Assembly: GCA_011037195.1 (NCBI GenBank)
Contig: JAAEAF010003352.1
Location: 1 to 64,000 of the forward strand
DNA from: Triatoma infestans
Taxonomy: Eukaryota; Arthropoda; Insecta; Hemiptera; Reduviidae
Direction: 5' to 3'
DNA: 64,000 bases
Both the position numbers and the translations under genes were made by a program. The notes beneath the pieces are model-generated. The model worked only from the letters and a program-made list of their open reading frames with translations, was not told the DNA's origin and searched no databases. Each line of letters begins with the position of its first letter. The stretch's first letter is position 1. Below are positions 11,511 to 22,699 of the stretch, piece after piece.

Positions 11511-11550
11511 CAACTGATGATGGGCGAATGCCCGAAACCGAACATTTGAC
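11511..11550 (+). ncRNA. hammerhead ribozyme-like motif, stems I and III decayed
   Basis: CTGATGA at 11514-11520, an extra T, stem II GGGC/GCCC with loop GAAT, and GAAA at 11534-11537 are intact. The following ACCGAACATTTGACC has lost the ACCGGT palindrome and the stem I partner. Confidence 0.4.
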
Positions 11551-11649
11551 CACAAAAAGAAGCAGGCTATCTCAGAAAATATCTCTGATGCTTTCCAGCT
11601 CTGCGGAACCAACCGCAAGAACTTGCCCAACATTCATATTCTAGTTATG

Positions 11650-12465
11650 TGACACATACTTTGGCAAGTACAGACACCAATACCTAATAGGGGCCCTCAC
11701 AATGGAGATTAAAAATGACAAAAGTAAAACATACGATAAAAACATACCAAATGGACATTAAGAATAGTAGTAAGGAATGACGTACAGTAAATATTGTGAT
11801 GGAAGGATAACATACCATTAACCTCTACCATGTCTCCTAGTGCTTCAATATGCCTACCTCCTCTCCAACAAGCAGCCAGAGCTTGCTCAACAACTTTAAA
11901 AAAAAAACATCTTTTCTCCAAAAATTTCTTGTCAACTCTCAAAATTATAATGATCACAATCTAGTGTGTCAATTTATTCGTAGTTGTTGTTGAACTTACT
12001 GTAAGTACTGTCTAACAATAGAGCTCCACACAATATAATAAATCCAATATGCAACAAACTACTATTATAAAAAGAATTTTCCTAATAATATGGACTCAGG
12101 ACGATCGAAGATTGATATCTCAATCAGGCGAACTGATTTCAACTGAAGGAATCTAGTTGCCAATAAATCTTTACTGAAATTATCACAGAACGTATCCAAT
12201 TATAATTTTACAAAATTATCTAAAAATTCCTTTCTTCAAGAAAATCACACCATTTCCTTTGCAAAAATTTCAAAAATGTCCCTCTCATATTCTTGAGAAT
12301 CCTCTTTGGCAATCCAGAGCGCGTGAAATCCATAAGTGTGATAAACATGGGATCCCATGTTTGATTCAATTCTTGTTTATTCATAAATCTGCTATCATGT
12401 TATTATGTTGATTCATAAATTATGCTATACTGAATACCCTTCTTTGGTTGTCTTTATTCAATGTT
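11650..12465. other. AT-rich DNA, no gene seen
   Basis: An 82-codon minus frame (11709-11957) resembles nothing known. No repeat was recognised. Confidence 0.4.
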
Positions 12466-12469
12466 CTGC

Positions 12470-12617
12470 TTATGAGTGTATAAACTAAATTTGTTCTGTG
12501 CAAATCTATGTTATTACACTGTTTGACAAACGCATCTTGATGATGGGCGAACGCCCGAAACCAGTCAGTCAATGGCCACAAAAAGAAGCAGGCTATCATG
12601 GAAAATATTTCTTATGC
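12470..12617 (+). mobile_element. single hammerhead unit (GGGC family), truncated
   Basis: One arm only: the TTTGTTCTGTGCAAATCTATG block, the hammerhead region (12531-12575), then AAGAAGCAGGCTATCATGG and a degraded end. The core has a C-to-T change at its first base (TTGATGA). Stem II GGGC/GCCC with loop GAAC and GAAA (12557-12560) are kept. Stem III reads ACCAGT. Probably inactive. It shares direction with the right arm of the element at 10719. Confidence 0.55.
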
Positions 12618-12869
12618 TTATAGCTTATACTTGGTTGCAGTATTCAATATAATGTAAGAAAAAAAACAAAACTGTAAAGCCATGAATTAAATATAATTAT
12701 AGCCATTAATTGTAAGTTTTGTATGATCAACTTTCCACAAAATTGAAATGTACCCCTTTTGTTCGATTGCTATGTTCTCATGGAAGAATCAAGGATACGT
12801 ACATACAAGTACATCAACGTATAATTTGTAAAATTAAACCGATATTAATTTTATTAATTTTAATAACCT

Positions 12870-13905
12870 TAGTTTTTTTTTTTTTTTTTTTAATTTATTG
12901 TAATACAGTACCAACACAAAATGTGTTTTGCCTGTAATGTTGTTGTCTGTATGATAATGTACTGACGTGTAGAACGTGTGCAGGTACCCCATCCAATGAT
13001 GGCCCTGTTCGAGTGATTTGTTTATGGAGTGAATAAATGAAATGTGAAGTGAAATGAATGTATGGGTGTGAATGTAATTATGCTAGTTCATAATGTCGTT
13101 CAGTGAGGTCTGTCAGTCAGTATGAAGTTTGTCTACGGCGGATATAACAAGTCCTGTGGCCATCTCCGTTTTAGTCTTCTTCCTGGAACTAGAGTTGTTT
13201 GTAAATTGTTGATGAGAAGATTTGTATGACTGTTCAGTTTGACATGATACTTAGTGTACAGTCGATGTGCTGCTTGTTGTACTGTTTCAGTGTTTGTGTC
13301 TTTATGTATTGTTTCGTTTGTAACATAGAAAGGAGATGAAAGTATAGTCCGCAGTGGTGCGAGATTGGAATGTCTGAATTTTTTTCAAATGTGTCTGTTT
13401 AGCCGCTCCCCAAAGCTGAAGTTCGTTATGTCCAAAGTGGTTTCAGTAGAGTCTTGTAAATTAGGAGTTTGTTGTTTATGTTTAATGTGGATCTTGTCTT
13501 TAGTAATGTGTATAACTGTTTGAAACGTAAATTAAGTTCAAGTCTTTTTAGCCTTTACATGTGTTGCCCAAGTTAGTCGTTTGTCCAAGTACATTCCTAA
13601 ATATTTTACTGAGTTACTTAACGGTAATGGTTCATTATCATATTTCACAGGTATATCTTCCGTCTTTTTCAGAGTAAAATGTGCTGTATTTGATTTGTTT
13701 ATATTGAGTTTACTTTTCCATGTGATGTTCCAGTTATGCAAGTTAGTCAAATGCTGCTCCAATATTAATTTGTTGGTTATTATGTCTGTGTTGGTAACAA
13801 GTAGTGCTGTGTCATCTGCATAGGTCGCAGTAACAATATTCGGATGTTCAGGTATGTCGTATGTGTAAATATTGTATAGTAGTGGCCTCAGAACATATTA
13901 AAATT
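12870..13905 (-). pseudogene. 5'-truncated Jockey-like LINE, reverse transcriptase palm to poly(A)
   Basis: Minus-strand reading starts at VLRPLLYNIYTYDIPEHP (about 13895-13840), followed by the catalytic ATYADDTALLV motif (about 13825-13790). The thumb motif VKYLGMYLDKRLTWATHV follows near 13615-13560. After a frameshift near 13540 the frame reads RLELNLRFKQLYTLL and NNKLLIYKTLLKP, and near the end LVPGRRLKRRWPQDLL, typical of Jockey-group C-termini. The 3' untranslated region ends with AATAAATT and a poly(A) seen as T18 on the plus strand (about 12872-12890). Several stops make it inactive. The palm half with the endonuclease was lost by 5' truncation. Confidence 0.75.
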
Positions 13906-13914
13906 TAAAACTGT

Positions 13915-14935
13915 GAAATATTACAAAATAATTTTTCGTTAACTAATTATTAAAAAGCGCTTATTAATTTTTAGCACCATTAGAAGATCGATTTTTTTTT
14001 TTGAGAGATAGATAATGGGTTTCTTTTTATAAACTAAGCCAGGTTTTTGTTGATTGATTTGTGGGTTAGCTAGGCTATCACCTGTCCATATTTGATTAAA
14101 TACAACCCATATATCTGCATAATCAATCTATCAACAGCAAATTGATTCATAAAAATAAAAAAAAAAGAAACTTTTAGTTCTTTCATTTTTATCTTCCAAT
14201 TTTAATGTAATTTACGAGTATATTACAATATTTTTATTGTAACCTATTATTATATTGATTGTATCTATTGATTTGCTTATTTTTAGAAAAATAATATTAC
14301 AGTTTTAAAGAATTTTGAAATAAAAAAATTATATTGTAAAGAGAATTTTATTGATAAATTAAGCAATGTTAAAATGTCTGGAATAAATTAAATATTAATT
14401 TCTTTTTTTTGCCGAAATATTCTATATGAATACTTTCTATTTCTGTTAATTTGATTGTCTACTTGATAATGTCAAAGTTTTATATCTTTTTATTATGATT
14501 GAAAGCTGAACTGCAACATTTTCTTGCGATTGTAGTATATAGCTTATATGCTAATCTTCATCCTTTATGAATTTTTGGAATTGCTCATCTTTTTTCAAAC
14601 ATTAAATTCTCCAGCAGATAAATCATTGTTTTCACAATAAACAAGTGTATATTTTGTAACTTTTTTATAATCCATTTATTTTTTTTAGGTGCCTCCTCAA
14701 AAGATGTCATAATTTGCGGAGTAGAATTAATAGTTTGTCGATGTAGAAAAGTTGCAAATAATGGGATATTTTTTTGTTTGTTTAAATAAGCAAATTGATT
14801 AATGTATTCTGTTGGTTATTTTTTCTAAAATGGATAATTTATACTCCATGATCTTTCCAGGTAGACGTAGATTTTAGGGAGGGAAGGTGATAAAACATTT
14901 TTCGGGAGATAATTTTTGTTTTTTTTTTTAATATT
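13915..14935. other. AT-rich DNA, no gene seen
   Basis: Very AT-rich and without coding frames. Confidence 0.5.
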
Positions 14936-15344
14936 AAATTCCATGCAATTACGCTACCTAGGACTGTATTTAGATATCGACTTATATGGAACGCTTATAC
15001 GAGACAGAAAGGACAAGAATTGAATAGACGTTATGGACAACTATGAAGACTTAACCATAAACGTACCAAACAAACGTGACTCTATACTAGACATTATTGA
15101 GATATGTCTGGAACTACAGAGCTGAACTGTGGGGCTCCGCAACATCCAGAGAATCCAATCCTTTCAATCTAAAGTCCTTTACCATATTGTCAACGCTCCC
15201 TATTAAGTCACAAATTTAACTCTCCACGAATGCGTCAATATCTCTTTCGTTAACGAGCTAATACATATTTGTTGTGGTGGTTGGTTCCGCAGAGCTGGAA
15301 AGCATCAGAGACATTTTCCGTGGTAGCCTGCTTCATTTTGTGGT

Positions 15345-15383
15345 CATCGACCGGTTTCGGGCGTTCGCCCATCTTCAGGATGC
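15345..15383 (-). ncRNA. hammerhead ribozyme-like motif, intact
   Basis: Minus-strand order: GCATC, CTGAAGA (15378-15372), extra T, stem II GGGC/GCCC with loop GAAC, GAAA (15358-15355), palindromic ACCGGT, C as the cleavage base, then GATG, which pairs with CATC. This is one of the best preserved copies; only the extra base before stem II departs from the textbook core. Confidence 0.65.
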
Positions 15384-15536
15384 GTTTTCAGACAGTGTGA
15401 CAACACAGACTTGCACAGAGCAACCTTAGTTTTTCACACTAACTGAGACGTATTTTTTAAAATACTCCTGTTAGTGTGAGTTAGTGTGAAACTAAGTTGT
15501 TCTGTGCGAGTCTGTGTTGTCACACTGTCTGAAAAA

Positions 15537-15575
15537 GCATCCTGAAGATGGGCGAACGCCCGAAACCTGTCGATG
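15537..15575 (+). ncRNA. hammerhead ribozyme-like motif, stem III palindrome imperfect
   Basis: GCATC, CTGAAGA (15542-15548), extra T, stem II GGGC/GCCC with loop GAAC, GAAA (15562-15565), ACCTGT in place of ACCGGT, C at 15571 as the cleavage base, then GATG pairing with CATC. It is the mirror partner of the copy at 15345. Confidence 0.6.
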
Positions 15576-15910
15576 ACCACAAAATGAAGCAGGCTACCAC
15601 GGAAAATGTCTCTGTAGCTAATATATACTTGTTTCCTTAATTTCCACAATAACCTGGAGTCCCATCCCAATCCACCCATCCTAACAATCCTCCACGTCGC
15701 TTGAAACGACGTTGACCACGCGACCTCCTAATCACCTAACTCCCTTTTTATACCCTGACAGTGCCGATTTCATTAGTTGGTTCCTCTCTGATTGTGACGT
15801 TAAGACCTAGGGAACTCAGTGCATCATAGTCTGTGACATGAATTTCAATTTATATGATGCATTATATATACAGGTTGTAAATAAAATAAATAAACTAAAT
15901 AAAAATATAT

Positions 15911-17640
15911 ATACTTATTTAATAAAATAAAATGTATAAACAATTGCTCAGACAGCAATTTTTAATTGTAAACTATCTAAGTTGTATTAGATAAATGAAG
16001 TTATAACCGTTAAGAACATACTATGATTTTATTATAATGTAGAAAATATTTTCATGTCTAATTTTATATATTTGCAAACATTTGAGAGAAATAAACTTCC
16101 CTGAACAACTCCTTCTCGTCCACCATTAAAACCTTCTAAGAGCTTCCGTACAATGTTATGCTGTTAAGGTCATAACCCCTAGAGGGGGTATATCTTGCTT
16201 TCGGTCAACCGAAATTTGATGGATATGGACATTGTGGTATACATATCTATTGACAAATGGATAATTTATGTACACATGATGTCGATAAACATCTACATTA
16301 TCTAATGCATCTAAATATAGGTAAGTGAAATTGGATTGGCCATCAAAGCAATATCAAATTGAAGGGCTGCAATTGATGGAGCGACTTCAGTTTTAAGTGA
16401 CGATTTAGTTGATGTGCTTTCCCTATTAGACCTTGCTGCCAACTAATTGGGAATGGATGGAATACCGATTGACATTCATCATCTAGTTAATATGTATTAA
16501 TAGACCAACCTTTCACGTAATTGCAGCTTGAAGATCCTAGAAATTATTCATTAATAATAATTAACAAATAACTCGTTAATAAATAATACAGAAATTAAAT
16601 TTGATGGCTTTCTAAAAAGCCTGTCTAAAAAAAAAAAAGGCATTACTTAATTAAAAAATCAATAGTATAATAAATAAACTAGGACATACCCCCATAAAGC
16701 GAAACGTCGACTAGATTTAAAAATAGATTCTTACATTATTAAATGACACATACAAAATATTCTCAATGACAATTGGATTTTAAAGTGACAAATGAACACT
16801 ACATTCTTCGATAATACTAACTCCCAAGGCGATAAACTATGCCGCAAAACAAGAATTACAATTATTGTTGTCCAAATAGCTTATTAATTTTACTACAAGC
16901 TTTCAAATAATCGTAAATGCTTAATAAAATAAAAAAACTTCTGCCGCACAATGAGCCCACACAATTTATAACAAAAATGATTTGTAAAGATTTCTATTAC
17001 TCATGATCCGTTTTGCATTGGCACATAAAATGTCTACTCTCAGTTCTTCCTAATTTTAATAAGGTCACAATTCTTAGGGAGGGAAATGGACTACTCACTT
17101 TTTTAGGGATTTTAGTGTTCGTGCAGCCTTCCAACAGCCTACCAACACGAATATCAACACTAACACTCCTGACAATTTCTAGTGTACATTGTAACAGCAG
17201 AGAGAGTTGCAGTATGCACAAAAAGCTCTAGCTTATCACCATACACAATATTCACTTGAGTTTGTCTGTATTACAGTTTATAGAATTGTGATAATTGAGG
17301 GAACCACAATATTGATATTTTATGTCACATTATATAAATGTGGCTTCATGACCATTCTCTTCTATTTTTATTATTTATTATAAGTATTTATTTCAAAAAT
17401 AATACAGTAGATGATATAATACTTGAGTACAGAAGCATGGCAAAGAGACGTCAGCTAGAGTTTACAGCCATTACAGAAAAACAAAAAATAATACAAAAAA
17501 GAAAAATGATGAAAAACAGCAAGAATTACACTAGAATTAAAACAGAACTGGAATAAGATAGCAAAGTAAATAAAAGTATTAACACAACTAATGGTTAAAT
17601 AAATCAAACGTAGTTTTATAAATTACAATAAAAAACAGAA
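15911..17640. other. AT-rich DNA, no gene seen
   Basis: Several open frames of 72-74 codons (near 17000-17230 and 17338-17556) have no recognisable product. At 16699 there is GAAACGTCGAC, like the end of a hammerhead unit, but no core precedes it. Confidence 0.4.
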
Positions 17641-17643
17641 AAA

Positions 17644-18680
17644 CTAACCTAAAGAATCTGAGATCCTGACGTGCCTAACTCCCCAAGCGTGGCGAGCATA
17701 AGCAATTAAAGGCCGTTGTCCGGTTAGGTAAACAATAATTTCTCCTCCGGAAAGTGAACATTTGCCGAGATGGAGGAGTCGCACATCCAATAATGCAGGA
17801 CATTCTGCCAAGAAGTGAAACAGATCCTCCCGTACTTGGCAGTTACAGAGAGGACACATTTCTCGTTCGGAATCTTTCTCCAGCCAAGGGGTATAATTTA
17901 GGTATAACAGTTCTGCTCTTAGTTTCAACAACCAGCATATCTCTGAGAGTCTGAGGTTATTAAATAGGGTCAGTGATTACAGTTTTATACAAAAAAAAAA
18001 AAACGATCAGAGTTCCCTGCACGGCAAAATGACTCTTCGATGCGAACGGATCTAATTTTATTGAGTAATTTCGAAAGTTGATCACTCCATTTATCACGAT
18101 CGTTAAGAGTGCAAGATAGGTCGCTGGAAAAATCACGTGCCATCGAAAGCCAGTGTTTAAACCAAAACAGTTTCTTCTGAATAATTTCAGTTGCAACAAT
18201 TTTCGGAAGGCGATGATTGTCAAGGCTAGGGTTCTGAGGCAGTATTCTGAGAGTGTAGAGCAAGGGTGAAAGTCTCTAACGGTTCAAGAGCACACTCAAT
18301 CGATAGTTCATAATTAGGCGTTGGAGAGGGAAGAGAGAATAATTTTTTTAAGAAAAATCTTTGAAATTTTTAAGGATGTCATAACGTTGAAATCCCCAAG
18401 ATTGGGCACCATATGAAAGAACTGCTCGTGACGCACTCTTGAAAATCCTATATTTGGCGTCAAGAGAAACGTTCTTATTAAGAATAAAGTTAGATCAAAC
18501 CCGGTTTAAACCAAGCTTAGCTATCGACACTTTATTTTCGAGTAGGGGGATCAAGGACATACGCGGAGTTAGAATGTTACCCAAGTACTATAGCGGTTCA
18601 CTACCTCTATCCGGGAATTTTTGTAGAACCACTTTTCTGAAGCCGCTAATCTGCCTTCTTTTCGAAATATCATTATTTTG
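17644..18680 (-). pseudogene. decayed LINE reverse transcriptase C-terminal half
   Basis: Minus-strand order from 18680 down: KSKIMIFRKEGRL and EKWFYKNSRIEVVNRY (thumb), LTPRMSL, then DAKYRIFKSASRAVLSYGAQ and SWGFQRYD (about 18460-18385). Next is RLPKIVATEIIQKKLFWFKH (about 18210-18150). Last is the zinc knuckle CPLC(x10)HFLAEC (about 17860-17800), followed by the HLGKCSLSGGEIIVYL block. The frame is broken at several points. It is the same family as 8440-9866, in the opposite orientation. The catalytic palm is not present. Confidence 0.7.
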
Positions 18681-18729
18681 GATTTTTCTAAATTCTCTTC
18701 TACACATCTAATAAATAGTAGCATACAAA

Positions 18730-20530
18730 ATCGATTGGTGATTTTAATTTAAGATTAAAATTACTATACTATAATTAGATCGCGTCAAATTAGTCTTACA
18801 GTATTGATCTTGTAAAATCTAACAGATTGCTATAGAGTTTTGTACATATCTCCAAGTTTAAATCAATCAATGTTTGAGCTGGATATTTTGTGGCAAAAAA
18901 AAAAAAAATAGTGGAGAACTGACGACTTCTGTTTAGGATAGGAAGAAGAGATGTCCTGGAGAACCGGAGATATCCGGCGAGAAGATTAGAATGGAATACG
19001 TAAAGAATCATTAAATGAATACGGAAAGTAATCATTAAAATGTAAGCCGGAAAACAATGAGCCAGAGAGTCACAGGCACAAGGAAAAACCTTGGAAGGAA
19101 TTAAAGTCTTTCAAATGAAATGAATAAATAGAGTTTGCCAGGATATCAACCAGAGAAACATGATTATTCAAGAATCACAAGAATACTGATATTATAATAT
19201 TTATTTATAAAACAATGAGAAAACTTAATCAGGTTTTTTTTGGCAAATTTAAAGTATAGAAATAAAAATTTAATTCCTTAAAAATTTTGTTATAGAATTC
19301 TTTCTTTATTGAATTGTAAATTATAACAAACAAAACTGGCAAATTCCTTCCTCAAGAGCAACTTCATCAGAAGTAGCTATTCACTATAGAAATTTCTGTA
19401 CATATACTGAACTAAAATAAAGAACATATACTGAACTAATTTAAGAAATTCCCTAATATATATGTATTTAAATATTCCTCTAATAACAGACAGATTTTTC
19501 CATTTTGAGGAAACTACAATATTTATTAACAAGAAATATTTCCGATTAATAACTAAAAAAAACCATGTCTGACTAAAATATATTGTTTTTGTGAAAACAA
19601 TTAAGCTTGATAAGATTAAATATAAATTACTTTTTATTTAAACTTTAGAGACTTAATAAAGGTAGTTAGTTTACTTCTTTTTTTTGTAGAAGCAGTTGTT
19701 GATTAATTGAGTTTGCATAGTTAAGTAAATATCAAGGTAAATCATAGTCATCAAGTAGAGGACTTTATACTTAATAACAAATAAATAAAAAAATACTAAT
19801 AATAACAATGTGATGAGAAACAAACAGAATTAGTGTTTACGAAAGCCAACTTTACATAATGTATGTGAATCCTCTCTTTAATAAGATGTTTTTTACTATT
19901 AAATAAAATTGTTTTAAGTATTATTAAGTAAATTACAATTGTAAGAGAATAGTAATTTAATTGGCAGACAACCTGTCCCATATCTGTGTAGAGGGATAAG
20001 GGACAGATGGGCCGGCCCTGACAACTACTCTCTTCAAAAACCGGTCTTTATTTCCATCTCCAATCTTCCCTTACTCACTACTTTTTATCCTGTTCCTCAA
20101 CTATCAGGATGAAGAGTGGGGGGGAGACTTTGGGATCAACAACATGCTTTGGTCCACCAGTCTCTTCTTAACCATCATCTTCGGATATTGGATTTCTATT
20201 TAACTACTCCTTATCATTAACTTTAGGTAAGTAAGTACATTGTATTTTGTTTTATGAATATTAAGATAAAATATTTTCAAAAAATGTACTTCCCTAAAAG
20301 AATCTCTAATACATACTGTACATCATACATTTACTATAATCTCTAATATATAACACGACAAAGCCGTATTAATTGATATGAATTTCAATCGGAACACTTT
20401 TACAGATGAATGTTGTTTAGGAGATATATTAACTAAGCTTTTAAAAATGATTAAAAAATAAATACAATTAATTCTTCCTAAAAAAAAAAAAAAAAAAGAG
20501 ACTTGCAACAATTTTCAAAGTTAAAGTTGA
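18730..20530. other. AT-rich DNA, no gene seen
   Basis: No recognised gene. A GC-richer patch at 19990-20170 (with GATGGGCCGGCCCTGAC) may be the remnant of an element but was not identified. Confidence 0.4.
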
Positions 20531-20535
20531 CAATT

Positions 20536-21075
20536 GTTACTTTCTGTTACTAAAAGGAAGGAAGTATTGCAATCGTGGTAAATTTTTGAAATTACGTTTT
20601 CATTGGAAATATATGTTTTGAGGTGTACTGAGTTCGAAAAAGAAGATTTTTAGCGAATAGTCTGTGTATGTGTTTGAACAAAATACCTCAACAACGCGAA
20701 ATCGCAGGAAGCTGAAACTTACATTTCCGTTTAGATACCACGAAGGTTTAGGTTAAAATCTATCAACCGGAAGTTCGACTATAAATGTTTTATTTATTTT
20801 TTTTTTCAGTTTTTCTCCCATTACTCGAAAACGGATCCAACGATTTTCTTTAAATATCTTCCATAAAATCAGTATGTTTAACAACTTAAAAGTAAACAAT
20901 TAGCCATTCAAGGTTAAACGACCCTAAAGAGCTTCATGAGACGGAATGTCGGTTTTTAGCAAACCACTGAAGCGGGGTGTCAACCCGGAAACTCGAGTGT
21001 TTTTCATAAAAATGGCCGCGGGAACCTATATACAACCATAAAATATTTTATGGTTATAGACCATTAAGATCTTCA
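20536..21075 (+). repeat. CTTTCTCTTAC-family repeat, left part
   Basis: Begins TTACTTTCTGTTACT and follows the consensus through AAGTATTGCAATCGTGG, the TTTTGAGGT block, GGTTTTTAGC-like, AACTT..CCGTTTAGATACC, AACCGGAAGTT and ATTTTCTTTAAATATC. The copy is incomplete and faces the fragment at 21140-21513. Confidence 0.65.
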
Positions 21076-21139
21076 AAAAAAAAAAATATGTCGTTAAACA
21101 CTCATACGACTTGGCCTTATTACAATTTTATCTACAAAA

Positions 21140-21513
21140 CTGTTTCAAATAAATGTAGTAATACGCCCACATATGTAATTAGTACAGCGAAGTTGAAAAA
21201 ATAAAAAACCTTTCGTTTTTTTTGAGAATATCACGAACTGCTGACAAAAAAAAATATGAGTAAAGACGCATTTCCGGTTCGCGGTTTTTGATCGAAACTT
21301 TCTTTCGGCGACGAGTGATACGTAAATAGATTGATCTGACGGCGAATTTTTTTGCTATTTGTTGTTTTGTTCATGCAGAGACCATTCGCTAAAAAAAAAA
21401 AAAACATTTTTCAAATTCATGGAATCTGAACCATATGTATTTCTTCATGAAAATTCAATTTCAAAATTTGACACGATCGCAATAATTCTTAGAGAAAGTA
21501 AAAAAAAAGAAAT
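21140..21513 (-). repeat. CTTTCTCTTAC-family repeat, reverse fragment
   Basis: Reads in reverse through TTTCAAATAAATGTAG, GCATTTCCGGTT, ATTTCAAAATTTGACACGAT and CTTAGAGAAAGTAA. Together with 20536-21075 it forms a loose head-to-head pair. Confidence 0.6.
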
Positions 21514-21519
21514 TAAAAG

Positions 21520-22690
21520 AAAAACGGATAATAAAATAAATTAAAAAAATATTTTCTCAATATTGAAGGAATGTTTTCGTCCATGGATTTATTTAATATA
21601 TGTTCAGACAAATTGAACATGTCGTTAATGAATGCCTTAGATTCAAATAATTATCAGTTGCAATGTATATCTATCTTGTTTAAATTAGCTACACATTCAT
21701 AATAATTAAACTTCTAATTCTTCATTTTTTTTTTGTTTTGTTTTCTCAAGAGTTTAATTAAAAAAGGATTGGTCAACAACCATGGACGGTGTCTGTTCTG
21801 AAAACAATGGTTGCTAAAATTCATTATATAAATGTAAATATATTCAAATATATTTTAATAGAATTTACAATTTATATTGCCCAATATTGTGTATTTTTTT
21901 GTAATTTATTTATTTTAAACCATTATATAAAACTTTACCTATATTCTGTTTTGAAAAAAAAAAAAAATTAAACAGTACCCAGCATAATTTGTACACTATA
22001 TGTAGACTTAATCTCTAAATCTCTACAAACTTAAATCTGGAGACGGCAGTTTTTGTTTTGATTATTCTATTTTTACACATTTTGATCTTGGTTTTCCTAC
22101 GCCAAGACTTCGGCTATTCAGCTATTCTACTGCGTTGCGAGGCCCAATAAAAAAATTTTAGGCTGCGCTGGCGATTGATGTTATTCGTTTAGTTGGATAT
22201 CTAAGGGAGAAGGTGAGAATGATCTCGGACGCGAATAACTTCACACACACAACCCCCCCTCCCCCTCAAAGGTAAAATAAAGGAAGAAATTAAATGGGGT
22301 TTTTATTTAAAACAAACAAACAAAAAAATCTGGCTTGCAACACTTTACGAGTTACTGTTATATTGCATTTTATAAAGTAATAACTGGAACATTTCTTCAA
22401 AATTGAAATTTTTAATGGTCTTAATTGTTTTAATTATGTTATTTGGAATCTTTATAACAATAAAATTAATTTTTAAATTTTTTTCTTTTTTTGAAAAATT
22501 AATTGTGACTGAAGAAACAATACCAGTCAACCAATTTTCTTCAAATTCGGTATTTAGGCAGCACATGTAATTCTTATTAATATTATATAGATGACCGGCT
22601 CGTCTATTGAACTGAAATGGCACTTTTAAAAATCCTCACTCTCCTAGAACTCCTAAAAATAAATATCTCCAGAATTTAATTCTCTTCCCA
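21520..22690. other. AT-rich DNA, no gene seen
   Basis: Mostly AT-rich, with a GC-richer patch at 22090-22270 ending in C-rich ACCCCCCCTCCCCCTC. No function recognised. Confidence 0.4.
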
Positions 22691-22699
22691 AACCTGCTC

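Larger units (their letters stand above)
10719..11618. mobile_element. hammerhead-bearing inverted element (GGGC family), 12-bp TSD
   Basis: Bounded by the direct repeat GAACTTGCCCAA (10707-10718 and 11619-11630). The left arm starts at TCAGAGATATTTTCCGTG and carries a minus-strand hammerhead core. The right arm carries a plus-strand core and extends further, to the full end block with GCTCTGCGGAACCAACC. The 700-base centre includes AT-rich DNA with a TTTATTTATTTATTTA run and a CAGCCTTGGGCTGCTCTG block; it may itself be an insertion. The arms match the shorter elements at 15268 and 41976. No ORF. Confidence 0.7.
15268..15615. mobile_element. 348-bp inverted element with two hammerhead cores (GGGC family)
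   Basis: An imperfect direct repeat AGCTAATAYATA flanks it (15256-15267 and 15616-15627). The left end starts TTTGTTGTGGTGGTTGGTTC and runs through GCAGAGCTGGAAAGCATCAG. Both arms contain the GACATTTTCCGTGGTAGCCT block (right arm inverted), a hammerhead-type core, CACAGAC..ACACTGTC, and TTAGTGTGA at the centre. The left arm extends about 35 bases further than the right, as in the elements at 10719 and 41976. It sits inside a Jockey coding remnant. No ORF. Confidence 0.8.
14940..15910 (+). pseudogene. Jockey-like LINE remnant interrupted by a hammerhead element
   Basis: Upstream part (14945-15255): LRYLGLYLDIDLYGTLI, then in other frames an AELWGSA-like block and IQSFQSKVLYHIVNAPY, then NLTLHECVNISFVNEL, the order of a Jockey thumb and C-terminus. 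The element at 15268-15615 splits it. Downstream part (15628-15910): YLFPLFPQ-like residues, NNLESHPNPPILTILH, then RRLKRR followed by a stop in place of W and PRDLL, the same C-terminal signature as the Jockey at 12870. It ends with A-rich AATAAAATAAATAAACTAAA. The two halves keep reading order across the insert, so the insertion came after this Jockey copy. Confidence 0.65.

Noticed and set aside
16690..16720. GAAACGTCGAC as a ribozyme remnant
   Set aside because: The right-hand part of a core without CTGANGA or stem II upstream.
18439..18711. 90-codon plus frame
   Set aside because: Antisense of the LINE pseudogene at 17644-18680.
19350..19385. CTTCTGATGAAGTTGC on the minus strand as another hammerhead core
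   Set aside because: CTGATGA is present but no GAAA with a pairing stem II follows, and no stem III palindrome. Either chance or too decayed to call.
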